DNA of 64,000 nt from Ketobacter sp036337295 (GTDB lineage: Bacteria; Pseudomonadota; Gammaproteobacteria; Pseudomonadales; Ketobacteraceae). The notes under the pieces are model-generated. The model had not been told where the DNA came from, ran no database searches, and saw only the letters and a program-made list of their open reading frames with translations. Where the stretch lies: contig JAYZEN010000009.1 in the NCBI GenBank assembly GCA_036337295.1, positions 359,707 through 423,706 on the forward strand. Direction: 5' to 3'. Position 1 is the stretch's first letter. Every line of letters starts with the position of its first letter. The translations under genes and the position numbers were made by a program. Below are positions 35,794 through 42,190 of this stretch, piece by piece.

Positions 35794-36777
35794 TTATTTT
35801 TGCCGGATGAGCACCAGCCAGTCGGTCACCATCTGCACCTGTATCGGTAACGTATGCTCCAGGGACGCCAGGGCAGAATCCGTGTCATCCACCCGAAAGA
35901 CTCCGGTGATGCGCAGATCTGCCACGTCCTGGTGATAGTGAATCCAACCGTGACGGTGTTGACCCAATGCCTCCAGCACTTCCGCCAACCTGGCGTCGTT
36001 GGCTTCAATCAGGTTGTCGGTCCAGGCTCCGGGGGTCAGTCCATCACCGGTTTGCAGGTGAACTCCAGACTCATCCACGCGCCAGCGTTCCCCGGCCACG
36101 CTGAGCTGGCGGTGGCCTTGGGCTTCGATGTTCACCTTACCCTCGGTGACGGCCAGCTCACTGCTGCCGGGCGCATGATCCACCAGAAAGCGGGTGCCGA
36201 CCGGTGTGAACACCGCCTCTCGTGTATGCACCCGGGGTTTGTCTGCAGGCGCTGCAGAGGCGGATTCCACCAGAATCTCACCGTTGTGCAGATACAGCTG
36301 GGGCCCCTGTGCCGTGAGATCGATATCCAGGGTGGTATTGGCGTTCAGGTGCACCAGGGCGCCGCCGGGCAGCCGCAGCAGCGCCTGTTCCGCAACACCT
36401 GTCGCGTAGTCATGACGCCAGGATTTGCCACCAAGCCAGCTGCCCAGACCGATGGTCAGCAGAAGGGCCAGGGTAGCCCCCAATTTCAGGCGGCGGCGTT
36501 CTCGACGCAGGTGTTTCAGTCGCTTTAACGTGACGCTGCTGCGTTTGGCAGAACGTCGCACCAGGGCGAAATCCTGTTCAATCACCTGGATACGTTGCCA
36601 GGCCGCCTGGTGTTGAGGGTGCGCGTGGAGCCATTCCTGGAACCCCTTGCGGTCAGTGCTGGTGACCTGGGTGTCCCCCATGATCACAGCCCAGTGAAAC
36701 GCCTGCTCCAGCACGGCTTCCGGCAAGTCCTCAGCCGTCAGTGGCTTGGCCAGTGAAGATTCTCCATTCAGGCTCAC
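35794..36777 (-). CDS. fecR: FecR-family anti-sigma/signal transducer
   Basis: A 327-residue FecR protein. The N-terminal cytosolic part (~20-70) has the DUF4880-type AFHWAVIMGDTQVTSTDRKGFQEWL followed by W-R motifs that bind sigma. One membrane helix is near 100-117 (LGATLALLLTIGLGSWLGG), and a periplasmic FecR domain follows (ALLRLPGGALVHLNANTTLDI, FTPVGTRFLVDH). The C-terminal STN-like tail ends the protein. It holds the FecI-type sigma factor until the receptor STN domain signals. It starts four bases after the sigma gene ends, so the two are co-translated. Confidence 0.94.
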   Translation of the reverse strand: MSLNGESSLAKPLTAEDLPEAVLEQAFHWAVIMGDTQVTSTDRKGFQEWLHAHPQHQAAWQRIQVIEQDFALVRRSAKRSSVTLKRLKHLRRERRRLKLGATLALLLTIGLGSWLGGKSWRHDYATGVAEQALLRLPGGALVHLNANTTLDIDLTAQGPQLYLHNGEILVESASAAPADKPRVHTREAVFTPVGTRFLVDHAPGSSELAVTEGKVNIEAQGHRQLSVAGERWRVDESGVHLQTGDGLTPGAWTDNLIEANDARLAEVLEALGQHRHGWIHYHQDVADLRITGVFRVDDTDSALASLEHTLPIQVQMVTDWLVLIRQK

Positions 36778-36781
36778 TGCA

Positions 36782-37291
36782 TCACCCCATCAATACTTGG
36801 TAGCAATGGCGCAGAGCCTGAGCCATGTCTTTCTGTACGGTGCTGAGCGATACATCCAGCGTCTGGGCTATGTCCTGATAGGCAATGCCCTCCAAGCGGG
36901 ACATTAGAAATACCTGTCGGGGTCGGGGGGCAAGCTGGTGGAGCAGGGCGTCGATGCGGGTCAGGGTGTCGATGATGATTGCTTGGGATTCCGGGGAGGG
37001 CGCCTCTTGTTCGCTCAGCACCGAGAGGGACGCCAACCAGGCCTGTTCCACCCTCTGGCGCCGTTGCCGGTCCACCACCAGGCCATGGGCTACCCGCGCC
37101 AGGTAGGCCCGCGGCTCCAGCAGCCGGGCCGGCAGGGTTTTCCCCATCAGGCGCACGAACACGTCGTGGGCCAGGTCCTCGGCGGTGGTGACACAGCCGA
37201 CACGGCGACGGATTACATTCAGCAGCCAGTAATGGTGGTTGCTGTACCACGTATGTAGAACGACAGACTCGACGGATGGGGTACCAGACAC
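36782..37291 (-). CDS. fecI: ECF sigma factor, FecI-like
   Basis: A 169-residue sigma factor of the iron-starvation (FecI) group. The start is GTG 37291, preceded by AGGAG at six bases. The frame is open further upstream, but that part covers the promoter and Fur box. Region 2 (~15-80: HHYWLLNVIRRRVGCVTTAEDLAHDVFVRLM) and region 4 (~110-165: RQVFLMSRLEGIAYQDIAQTLDVSLSTVQKD, a clear helix-turn-helix) are complete. It should direct transcription of the receptor gene downstream when FecR is triggered, while its own gene is under Fur. Confidence 0.94.
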   Translation of the reverse strand: MSGTPSVESVVLHTWYSNHHYWLLNVIRRRVGCVTTAEDLAHDVFVRLMGKTLPARLLEPRAYLARVAHGLVVDRQRRQRVEQAWLASLSVLSEQEAPSPESQAIIIDTLTRIDALLHQLAPRPRQVFLMSRLEGIAYQDIAQTLDVSLSTVQKDMAQALRHCYQVLMG

Positions 37292-37326
37292 GATGAACTC
37301 CTGCAAAACGGCAGATCGGCTGAACA

Positions 37327-37345
37327 GCAAATGATAATCAGTCGC
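37327..37345 (-). promoter_or_regulatory. Fur box abutting the fecI -10
   Basis: GCAAATGATAATCAGTCGC matches the Fur consensus at 14 of 19 positions. It lies immediately downstream of the TATAAT at 37346-37351, where a bound repressor would cover the transcription start. Confidence 0.82.
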
Positions 37346-37375
37346 ATTATATGGTGTAGTACAGAAAAAATACAA
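37346..37375 (-). promoter_or_regulatory. fecI promoter (-35 TTGTAT, -10 TATAAT)
   Basis: On the minus strand TTGTAT (37370-37375) and a perfect TATAAT (37346-37351) are spaced by 18 bases, giving a leader of about 50 bases to GTG 37291. Confidence 0.65.
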
Positions 37376-37416
37376 CTCTGCGGTACCTTCATGGCTTTAA
37401 AACAGCGCTGGATATT

Positions 37417-37435
37417 GCAGATGATAATCATTACT
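37417..37435 (-). promoter_or_regulatory. Second Fur box upstream of fecI
   Basis: GCAGATGATAATCATTACT has a perfect ATGATAATCAT palindrome core (14 of 19 consensus matches). It lies ~65 bases upstream of the fecI promoter and also upstream of the divergent small gene at 37587, so it could act on either. Confidence 0.75.
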
Positions 37436-37530
37436 ATGTGGAAACTGTTCTCAAATTTGTGATCGGTTGGCCATCGGGTGGAACTCCCATCGCACGGCCC
37501 CTGACTGATACACAGATGTAAATACGGAAC

Positions 37531-37560
37531 GTTCAGGAGCGTTCAGGTACGCTCAGGAGA
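37531..37560. repeat. Three 10-bp direct repeats before the small gene
   Basis: GTTCAGGAGC, GTTCAGGTAC and GCTCAGGAGA follow each other without a gap. The period is one DNA helical turn and each unit holds an AGG(A/T) core. They end 26 bases before ATG 37587. Confidence 0.85.
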
Positions 37561-37586
37561 TGGTTAATCTGGAGAAGGCTCAGGTT

Positions 37587-37823
37587 ATGAAAAAGTACAT
37601 TACAGGGGATTCGAACCGTTTCATTCCGGCAACCCGCTACGAGACTGACAAAACGGAGAGCGCCCTCAAGGGGCTGGCGCAGCGGGCCATCCTGGAAGCC
37701 GACAAGCTTCGGGTGGACTATCTGGACAACGACGTGCCCTGCACCAACGTCAGCATCCGGCGTCTGCAGCGTATCGCCGCTGCAGCGGAGACCGAAGTCA
37801 TTCTGAGAAACCTGTTCAACTGA
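37587..37823 (+). CDS. Small protein of unknown function upstream of cysH
   Basis: A 78-residue protein, not recognised. ATG 37587 (MKKYITGD) is chosen because GGAGAAGG lies eight bases before it; an in-frame ATG at 37560 has its AGGAG directly abutting the start. The sequence is soluble, charged and helical: an N-terminal GDSNRFIPATRYE, a central helix LKGLAQRAILEADKL, one Cys in NDVPCTNVSIRRL, and a C-terminal LQRIAAAAETEVILRNL. The gene is followed by a hairpin and then cysH. Three 10-base repeats and a Fur box lie upstream, so it may be tied to iron or sulfur supply; that is inference. Confidence 0.65.
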   Translation: MKKYITGDSNRFIPATRYETDKTESALKGLAQRAILEADKLRVDYLDNDVPCTNVSIRRLQRIAAAAETEVILRNLFN

Positions 37824-37832
37824 ATTCAAACA

Positions 37833-37856
37833 ACCGGCTGCAACCCCGTAGCCGGT
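37833..37856 (+). terminator. Hairpin between the small gene and cysH
   Basis: ACCGGCT (37833-37839) pairs with AGCCGGT (37850-37856) around a ten-base loop and is followed by a T-rich stretch (GTCATTCATTCTGATTT). It may be a weak terminator or an attenuator ahead of cysH. Confidence 0.5.
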
Positions 37857-37890
37857 GTCATTCATTCTGATTTGGAAAGAGAGTATTCCT

Positions 37891-38538
37891 ATGGAAAATC
37901 CCGGTGCGCTAGACCTGGCCGCGATCAATCAGCAGTTGCGCCACCAACATCCGGCCGACATCGTGAAATGGGCTGTGGCCCTCAACAAGAAAACCGTGGT
38001 TACCACCAATTTTCGCCCGTTTGAAGCCGTGATTCTGCATCTGTGCCAGCAGGCTGACCCGCACATGGATGTGTTGTGGATTGATTCCGGCTACAACACC
38101 AAAGCCACTTATCTGTGCGCCGAAAAAATCATTCAGCAGCTCGCGTTGAACCTGCATGTGTTCAATCCGCTGATGACGGCAGCGCGGCGGGATGCGCTGA
38201 TGGACGGCATCCCCGATATCGATTCGCCCCTGCACGAGGAATTCACACGCCAGGTGAAACTGGAACCTTTCAGCCGGGCCATGAAGCAGTTTCAACCGGA
38301 AGTCTGGTTAACCGCCATTCGCAAAGACCAGACGGCGTTTCGCCAGAACCTGGATATTGTGACTCAGGACGAGACCGGCCTGGTGAAAGTGGCGCCCCTG
38401 TTTTATTGGACGGAAGTGGATATGGAAGGTTATCTGTACGAGCACAAGCTGCCCAACGAAGATGACTACTACGATCCCACCAAGGTGCTGGGAGACCGCG
38501 AATGCGGTTTGCACACGCGCTCTCCCGTGGCTTCCTGA
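37891..38538 (+). CDS. cysH: Phosphoadenosine phosphosulfate reductase
   Basis: A 215-residue PAPS-reductase-family protein that would reduce PAPS to sulfite with thioredoxin in assimilatory sulfur metabolism. It has the adenylyl-binding TTNFRPFEAVILHL region, VLWIDSGYNT, WLTAIRKDQTAFR, the PLFYWTEVDMEGYL block, and the catalytic ECGLH near the C-terminus (Cys about 206). The Cys-Cys/C-x-x-C [4Fe-4S] motif of APS reductases is absent, so PAPS is the likely substrate. It is about 30 residues shorter than E. coli CysH, with a reduced segment before ECGLH. ATG 37891 is the reasonable start. Convergent with serA. Confidence 0.87.
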   Translation: MENPGALDLAAINQQLRHQHPADIVKWAVALNKKTVVTTNFRPFEAVILHLCQQADPHMDVLWIDSGYNTKATYLCAEKIIQQLALNLHVFNPLMTAARRDALMDGIPDIDSPLHEEFTRQVKLEPFSRAMKQFQPEVWLTAIRKDQTAFRQNLDIVTQDETGLVKVAPLFYWTEVDMEGYLYEHKLPNEDDYYDPTKVLGDRECGLHTRSPVAS

Positions 38539-38555
38539 CGTTTCTTGTTCTGCTA

Positions 38556-39740
38556 TTACTCCGCGCCCAGTACCCGCACATTGATCACGTGCTCGACCTG
38601 ACGTAACTGATCGATGATGGTGTCGCTGGGCGGGGTTTCCACGTCCAGAATGTTGTAAGCCACATCACCGCGGCTTTTGTTCATCATGTCGATGACGTTC
38701 ACGTTGTTGGCGGTGAATATGGACAGCACATTTCCCAACACACCCGAGACGTTGTCGTTGCTGAAGGTGATGCGGCAGCATCCGTCTGCCCGTGGCATAT
38801 TCACGGCGGGGAAGTTGACGGAGTTCTTGATGTTGCCGTGCTGCAGGAATTCCATCAATTGATCTGCCGCCATCACTGCACAGTTCTCTTCGGCTTCTGC
38901 CGTGCTGGCGCCGATGTGTGGCATGGCAATCACGTCTTCCCGTTCCAGTAAGCGGGGTTCAGGGAAATCGCATATGTACATGCCCAGGCCCTGATCCAAA
39001 TCCAGGCTTTCCACCACGGCAGCGGAGTCCACAATGGCGTCGCGGGCGAAGTTCAACAGGCGGGCGCCTGGTTTTACCGACTTGAGGACATCCTGGTTGA
39101 TGAGGCCGCGGGTGGCTTCGAGAGCCGGTACATGCAGGGTGATGTAATCGGCGCGGGCCAGCAGGGAGTGCAGGTTCTCCATCCGTTCCACCCGGTTGGG
39201 CAGACGCCAGGCCGCTTCCACCGATAATGCAGGATCGTAACCCACCACCTTCATGCCCAGTGCCAGGGCCATCTCCGCCACCATGGAGCCGATGGCGCCC
39301 AGTCCCACCACGCCCAGTGTGCTGCCGTACAGCTCGCGTCCCGCAAAGCGTTTCTTCTCCGCTTCCAGCAACTTGCTCATGGCGGCAGCGTCGTTCATGT
39401 GGGTGAGGCTTTGCACGTATTCAATGCCGGTGAGCACGCCGCGGGAGCCCAGCAACAGCCCAGCGAGCACCAGTTCTTTCACTGCGTTGGCGTTGGCGCC
39501 GGGGGTGTTGAACACCACAATGCCCCGGTGACTGTAGTCTGCCAGGGGAATGTTGTTGACGCCGGCTCCAGCCCGGGCCACACAGACCACGCTCTCAGGT
39601 AACACCTCGTCGTGCAATTTGTGACTGCGCAACAGAATGCCGTTCGGATGGCTGATGTCGCTGCCCACTTCGTAATGGGCGCGCGGAAAGCGATCCAGGC
39701 CTTTCACTGAGATCTGGTTGTAGGTTCTGACTTTGAACAT
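38556..39740 (-). CDS. serA: D-3-phosphoglycerate dehydrogenase
   Basis: A 394-residue SerA, catalysing the first step of serine synthesis. The NAD-binding Rossmann motif reads LGVVGLGAIGSMVA, with downstream VVGYDP. The catalytic Arg/Glu/His set sits in NFARDAIVD, CDFPEP and MPHIGASTAEAE. A C-terminal ACT domain (~320-394: NVSGVLGNVLSIFTANNVNVIDM) would bind serine for feedback control. It is the short type without the intervening ASB domain. AAAGGGAA precedes ATG 39740. serC lies 65 bases upstream on the same strand, so the two form a serine operon. Confidence 0.94.
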   Translation of the reverse strand: MFKVRTYNQISVKGLDRFPRAHYEVGSDISHPNGILLRSHKLHDEVLPESVVCVARAGAGVNNIPLADYSHRGIVVFNTPGANANAVKELVLAGLLLGSRGVLTGIEYVQSLTHMNDAAAMSKLLEAEKKRFAGRELYGSTLGVVGLGAIGSMVAEMALALGMKVVGYDPALSVEAAWRLPNRVERMENLHSLLARADYITLHVPALEATRGLINQDVLKSVKPGARLLNFARDAIVDSAAVVESLDLDQGLGMYICDFPEPRLLEREDVIAMPHIGASTAEAEENCAVMAADQLMEFLQHGNIKNSVNFPAVNMPRADGCCRITFSNDNVSGVLGNVLSIFTANNVNVIDMMNKSRGDVAYNILDVETPPSDTIIDQLRQVEHVINVRVLGAE

Positions 39741-39805
39741 CGGTTATTCCCTTTGTAATCGAATCTGTGTTCTATCGAACACTATTTGAATTCAGTCGTT
39801 AGTAT

Positions 39806-40921
39806 TTATTGTGCGACTTGCGCATAAGCCCATTCCAGCCAGGGCAGCAGGGCTTCCAGATCACTGGTTTCCACGGTGGCGCCGCCCCAGATGCGAATGC
39901 CGTCCGGAGCATCCCGATAAGCCCCAATATCATAGGCCACCCCTTCAGCTTCCAGCAGTTTGATGAACTGTTTGGTCTGGTCTTTGTCGGCCTTCAGGGT
40001 TAAACAGATACTGGTGTTGGAACGCTGCTCCGGAATCTGCGCCAGAAAATCGATCCAGTCATGCTGTGCCACGAAATTTTCCAGTACCGCCAGGTTGGCC
40101 TGGGAGCGCTCGATGGCCGCCGCCACACCACCTATTTCCCGCACCCAATTGAGGGCATCCAGATAATCCGCCACACAGAGCATGGACGGCGTGTTGATGG
40201 TTTCACCGCGGAAGATGCCTTCAATCAATTTGCCGCCCTTGGTCATGCGGAAAATCTTGGGCATGGGCCAGGGTGGTGTGTAGCTTTCCAGTCGCGCCAC
40301 CGCCCGTGGGCTCAGGATCAGCATGCCGTGGGCGCCTTCTCCCCCCAGCACTTTCTGCCAGGAATAGGTGACCACGTCCAGTTTCTCCCACGGCAGTTCC
40401 ATGGCAAATACGGCGGAAGTGGCGTCGCAGATGGTGAGCCCCTGGCGTTGCTCCGGAATCCAGTCACCGTTGGGAATGCGCACGCCGGAAGTAGTGCCGT
40501 TCCAGGTGAACACCACATCGTGATCAAAATTGACCTCGGCCAGGGGCGGCAGGGTGCCGTAATCCGCCAGCATGGAGCGTACGGATTCCAGTTTCAATTG
40601 CTTCACGATGTCAGTGTGCCAGCCGGAGCCGAAGGATTCCCAATGCAGCACATCCACCGGCCGTGACCCCAACAGCGACCACAGGGCCATTTCCACCGCA
40701 CCGGTGTCGGAGGCGGGCACCACACCCACGCGATAGCCATCGGGCAAGCCCAGGAGTTCCGCGCTTTCGTCGCAACAACGCTGCAGGGCGGCTTTGCCCA
40801 GGGCGGAGCGGTGGGAGCGGCCCAGGGTGTCGAGCTCCAGGGTTGCAACATTGTACCCCGGGCGTTTGGAGCAGGGGCCGGAAGAGAAATTCGGATTGGC
40901 GGGTTTAACTTGGGGACGCAT
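39806..40921 (-). CDS. serC: Phosphoserine aminotransferase
   Basis: A 371-residue PLP-dependent aminotransferase converting phosphohydroxypyruvate to phosphoserine. It starts NFSSGPCSKRPGYN, has GRSHRS for substrate contact, ASDTGAVEMALWSLLG for cofactor phosphate, the CDATSAVFAMELPW aspartate region, and YSWQKVLGGEGAHG with the PLP lysine. These features match the branch best known in alphaproteobacteria and Methanosarcina more than the E. coli branch (start and spacing differ from the usual NFNAGP form). That assignment is by family memory. It is transcribed ahead of serA. Confidence 0.9.
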   Translation of the reverse strand: MRPQVKPANPNFSSGPCSKRPGYNVATLELDTLGRSHRSALGKAALQRCCDESAELLGLPDGYRVGVVPASDTGAVEMALWSLLGSRPVDVLHWESFGSGWHTDIVKQLKLESVRSMLADYGTLPPLAEVNFDHDVVFTWNGTTSGVRIPNGDWIPEQRQGLTICDATSAVFAMELPWEKLDVVTYSWQKVLGGEGAHGMLILSPRAVARLESYTPPWPMPKIFRMTKGGKLIEGIFRGETINTPSMLCVADYLDALNWVREIGGVAAAIERSQANLAVLENFVAQHDWIDFLAQIPEQRSNTSICLTLKADKDQTKQFIKLLEAEGVAYDIGAYRDAPDGIRIWGGATVETSDLEALLPWLEWAYAQVAQ

Positions 40922-41099
40922 TGCATTCCTCGCTGGTGATGGCGCTGGCTGGTTGTGATGGTTGTAATGGCTGTGAGTGGGGCATTATGCCAGTTGAATC
41001 CGGGTGGTGACCACTGCTCTTGGATAAGCGTTCATGCTGTGGCTGACCGGGCTACCGTTGATGAAATGAAATAGGGCAAGGTTTGAGCAAATAGAGCCA

Positions 41100-41141
41100 G
41101 ACAGGAACGAGGACATTAAAGACAGGAACGAGGACGTTAAA
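41100..41141. repeat. 21-bp tandem repeat
   Basis: Two adjacent copies of GACAGGAACGAGGACATTAAA (41100-41120 and 41121-41141) that differ at one base, in the serC/globin spacer. Confidence 0.9.
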
Positions 41142-41193
41142 AAAGGGCAGGGGGTAACCGGGCGAGGTGTCACTCAGAAACGGCAATACAGAA

Positions 41194-41219
41194 ACCGGGC
41201 CGACCGCAGCCGGCCCGGT
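41194..41219 (-). terminator. Probable terminator of the globin gene
   Basis: ACCGGGCCG (41194-41202) pairs with CGGCCCGGT (41211-41219), a perfect nine-base-pair GC-rich stem. The minus-strand tail (TTTCTGTATTG) is moderately T-rich. It lies ~30 bases past the globin stop. Confidence 0.65.
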
Positions 41220-41247
41220 GGGTGATCAAAGCAGGGGCTGCTAGGTA

Positions 41248-41616
41248 TTATTGGGCGCGGCCCAGCACTTGATCCCGTACACTTTCCGCCACCGCAGCCA
41301 CTTCTTTGATTTTTGCCTCGGGCACGTCGAATTCCACCAGGGTGGCCCCGAGGATTTCAACGATGGCGTCCACGTGGGAGTCATTCAGTCCCCGTGCCAC
41401 CAAGTGGGCGTGGGCATCGCTCATCTTTTTTCCGGTGTAGTTGTTGGGGCCGCCGAAGGCGAAGGCCAGAAAGGCCTTTTGCTTCTTGGCCTGGCGTTCC
41501 ATGTCCGTGCTGTCAAAAAAGCCGTTGACGCGGTCATCGGCAAGTACTTTTTGGTAGAACGCATCGACTACAGCGTCCAGCGCTTTGGCGCCACCCAGGT
41601 CTTCATACAGGCTCAT
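41248..41616 (-). CDS. glbN: Truncated haemoglobin, group I
   Basis: A 122-residue 2-on-2 globin. The group I outline is clear: MSLYEDLGGAKALDAVVDAFYQKVLADDRV, then FFDSTDMERQAKKQKAFLAFAFGG, NYTGKKMSDAHAHLVARGL with the proximal His, and a C-terminal helix. Such proteins bind O2 and NO and commonly act in NO dioxygenation. The gene diverges from an NsrR-type regulator across two candidate NsrR operators, supporting a nitric-oxide role. GAGGGGG precedes ATG 41616. Confidence 0.94.
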   Translation of the reverse strand: MSLYEDLGGAKALDAVVDAFYQKVLADDRVNGFFDSTDMERQAKKQKAFLAFAFGGPNNYTGKKMSDAHAHLVARGLNDSHVDAIVEILGATLVEFDVPEAKIKEVAAVAESVRDQVLGRAQ

Positions 41617-41668
41617 AGTCCCCCCCTCCAGAGGTTGTTTGCAGATGTGTTGTGGTAATACGATCTAA

Positions 41669-41691
41669 AACATGTAGTGCAAATACATCTT
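41669..41691. promoter_or_regulatory. NsrR operator (globin-proximal)
   Basis: Half-sites AACATGTAGTG and AAATACATCTT are separated by one base, as in the known 11-1-11 NsrR site. The right half (read as AAGATGTATTT) matches 10 of 11 consensus positions, and the left about 8 of 11. Confidence 0.72.
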
Positions 41692-41694
41692 ATA

Positions 41695-41717
41695 GAATTG
41701 TATTCGAAATGCAACTC
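41695..41717. promoter_or_regulatory. Weaker second NsrR-like site
   Basis: GAATTGTATTC and AAATGCAACTC with one base between. The right half matches 9 of 11 and the left is poorer. Its centre is 26 bases from that of the first site. Confidence 0.4.
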
Positions 41718-41754
41718 CAATATCATGGGCCGATGCCCATCCGGACCCAATTCT

Positions 41755-42183
41755 ATGCAGCTCAGCCTCTACACTGACTATTCCCTTCGAGTCCTCCTGT
41801 TTCTCGGCTCCAATCAGGGTCGGCGGGTGACCATGACCGAGATTGCCGAGCGCTATGGGATTTCAAAGGAGCATCTCAGAAAGGTGGTACACCTGCTGGC
41901 GCAGTTGGACATCATCGAAACCTTCCGCGGCAAGAATGGTGGTTTCGTGTTGAAGCAATCGCCGGCGGAGATCAACATCGGCCAGTTGGTGGCAGTGACG
42001 GAGCCGCGGGCGCCGGTGATCGACTGCGATACGCAACCCTGTATTCTGACCGCGGCCTGTTCCCTCAAAGCCATGCTGGGGCGGGCCGAAAAAGCCTTCT
42101 ATGACGCCCTCAGTGAATACACCCTGGCAGACCTGTTGAAGCATAAACCCATGCAGACGATTCTGCGGGTATCGTCTGCATGA
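41755..42183 (+). CDS. nsrR: Rrf2-family NO-sensing repressor NsrR
   Basis: A 142-residue Rrf2 regulator. It starts MQLSLYTDYSLRVLLFLG, has a winged helix with recognition part ISKEHLRKVVHLLAQL, GKNGGFVLKQSP, and three cysteines in the spacing expected for an Fe-S cluster (CDTQPCILTAAC, near 90-101). The motif and the YTDYSLRVL start are typical of NsrR as opposed to IscR. ATG 41755 is preferred over upstream in-frame starts that would add 26 residues ahead of the Rrf2 domain and overlap the operators. Nitrosylation of the cluster should release repression of the divergent globin and of nsrR itself. Confidence 0.9.
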   Translation: MQLSLYTDYSLRVLLFLGSNQGRRVTMTEIAERYGISKEHLRKVVHLLAQLDIIETFRGKNGGFVLKQSPAEINIGQLVAVTEPRAPVIDCDTQPCILTAACSLKAMLGRAEKAFYDALSEYTLADLLKHKPMQTILRVSSA

Positions 42184-42190
42184 GGCTGCC

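Larger units (their letters stand above)
40922..41247. other. Intergenic region between serC and the globin gene
   Basis: About 325 bases. No credible gene; short frames on both strands lack ribosome sites. It holds a 21-base tandem repeat (41100-41141) and a GC-rich terminator-like hairpin (41194-41219). Confidence 0.6.

Noticed and set aside
40985..41173. 62-codon minus-strand frame in the serC/globin spacer
   Set aside because: Low-complexity Ser/Phe content produced by the 21-base tandem repeat; no ribosome site.
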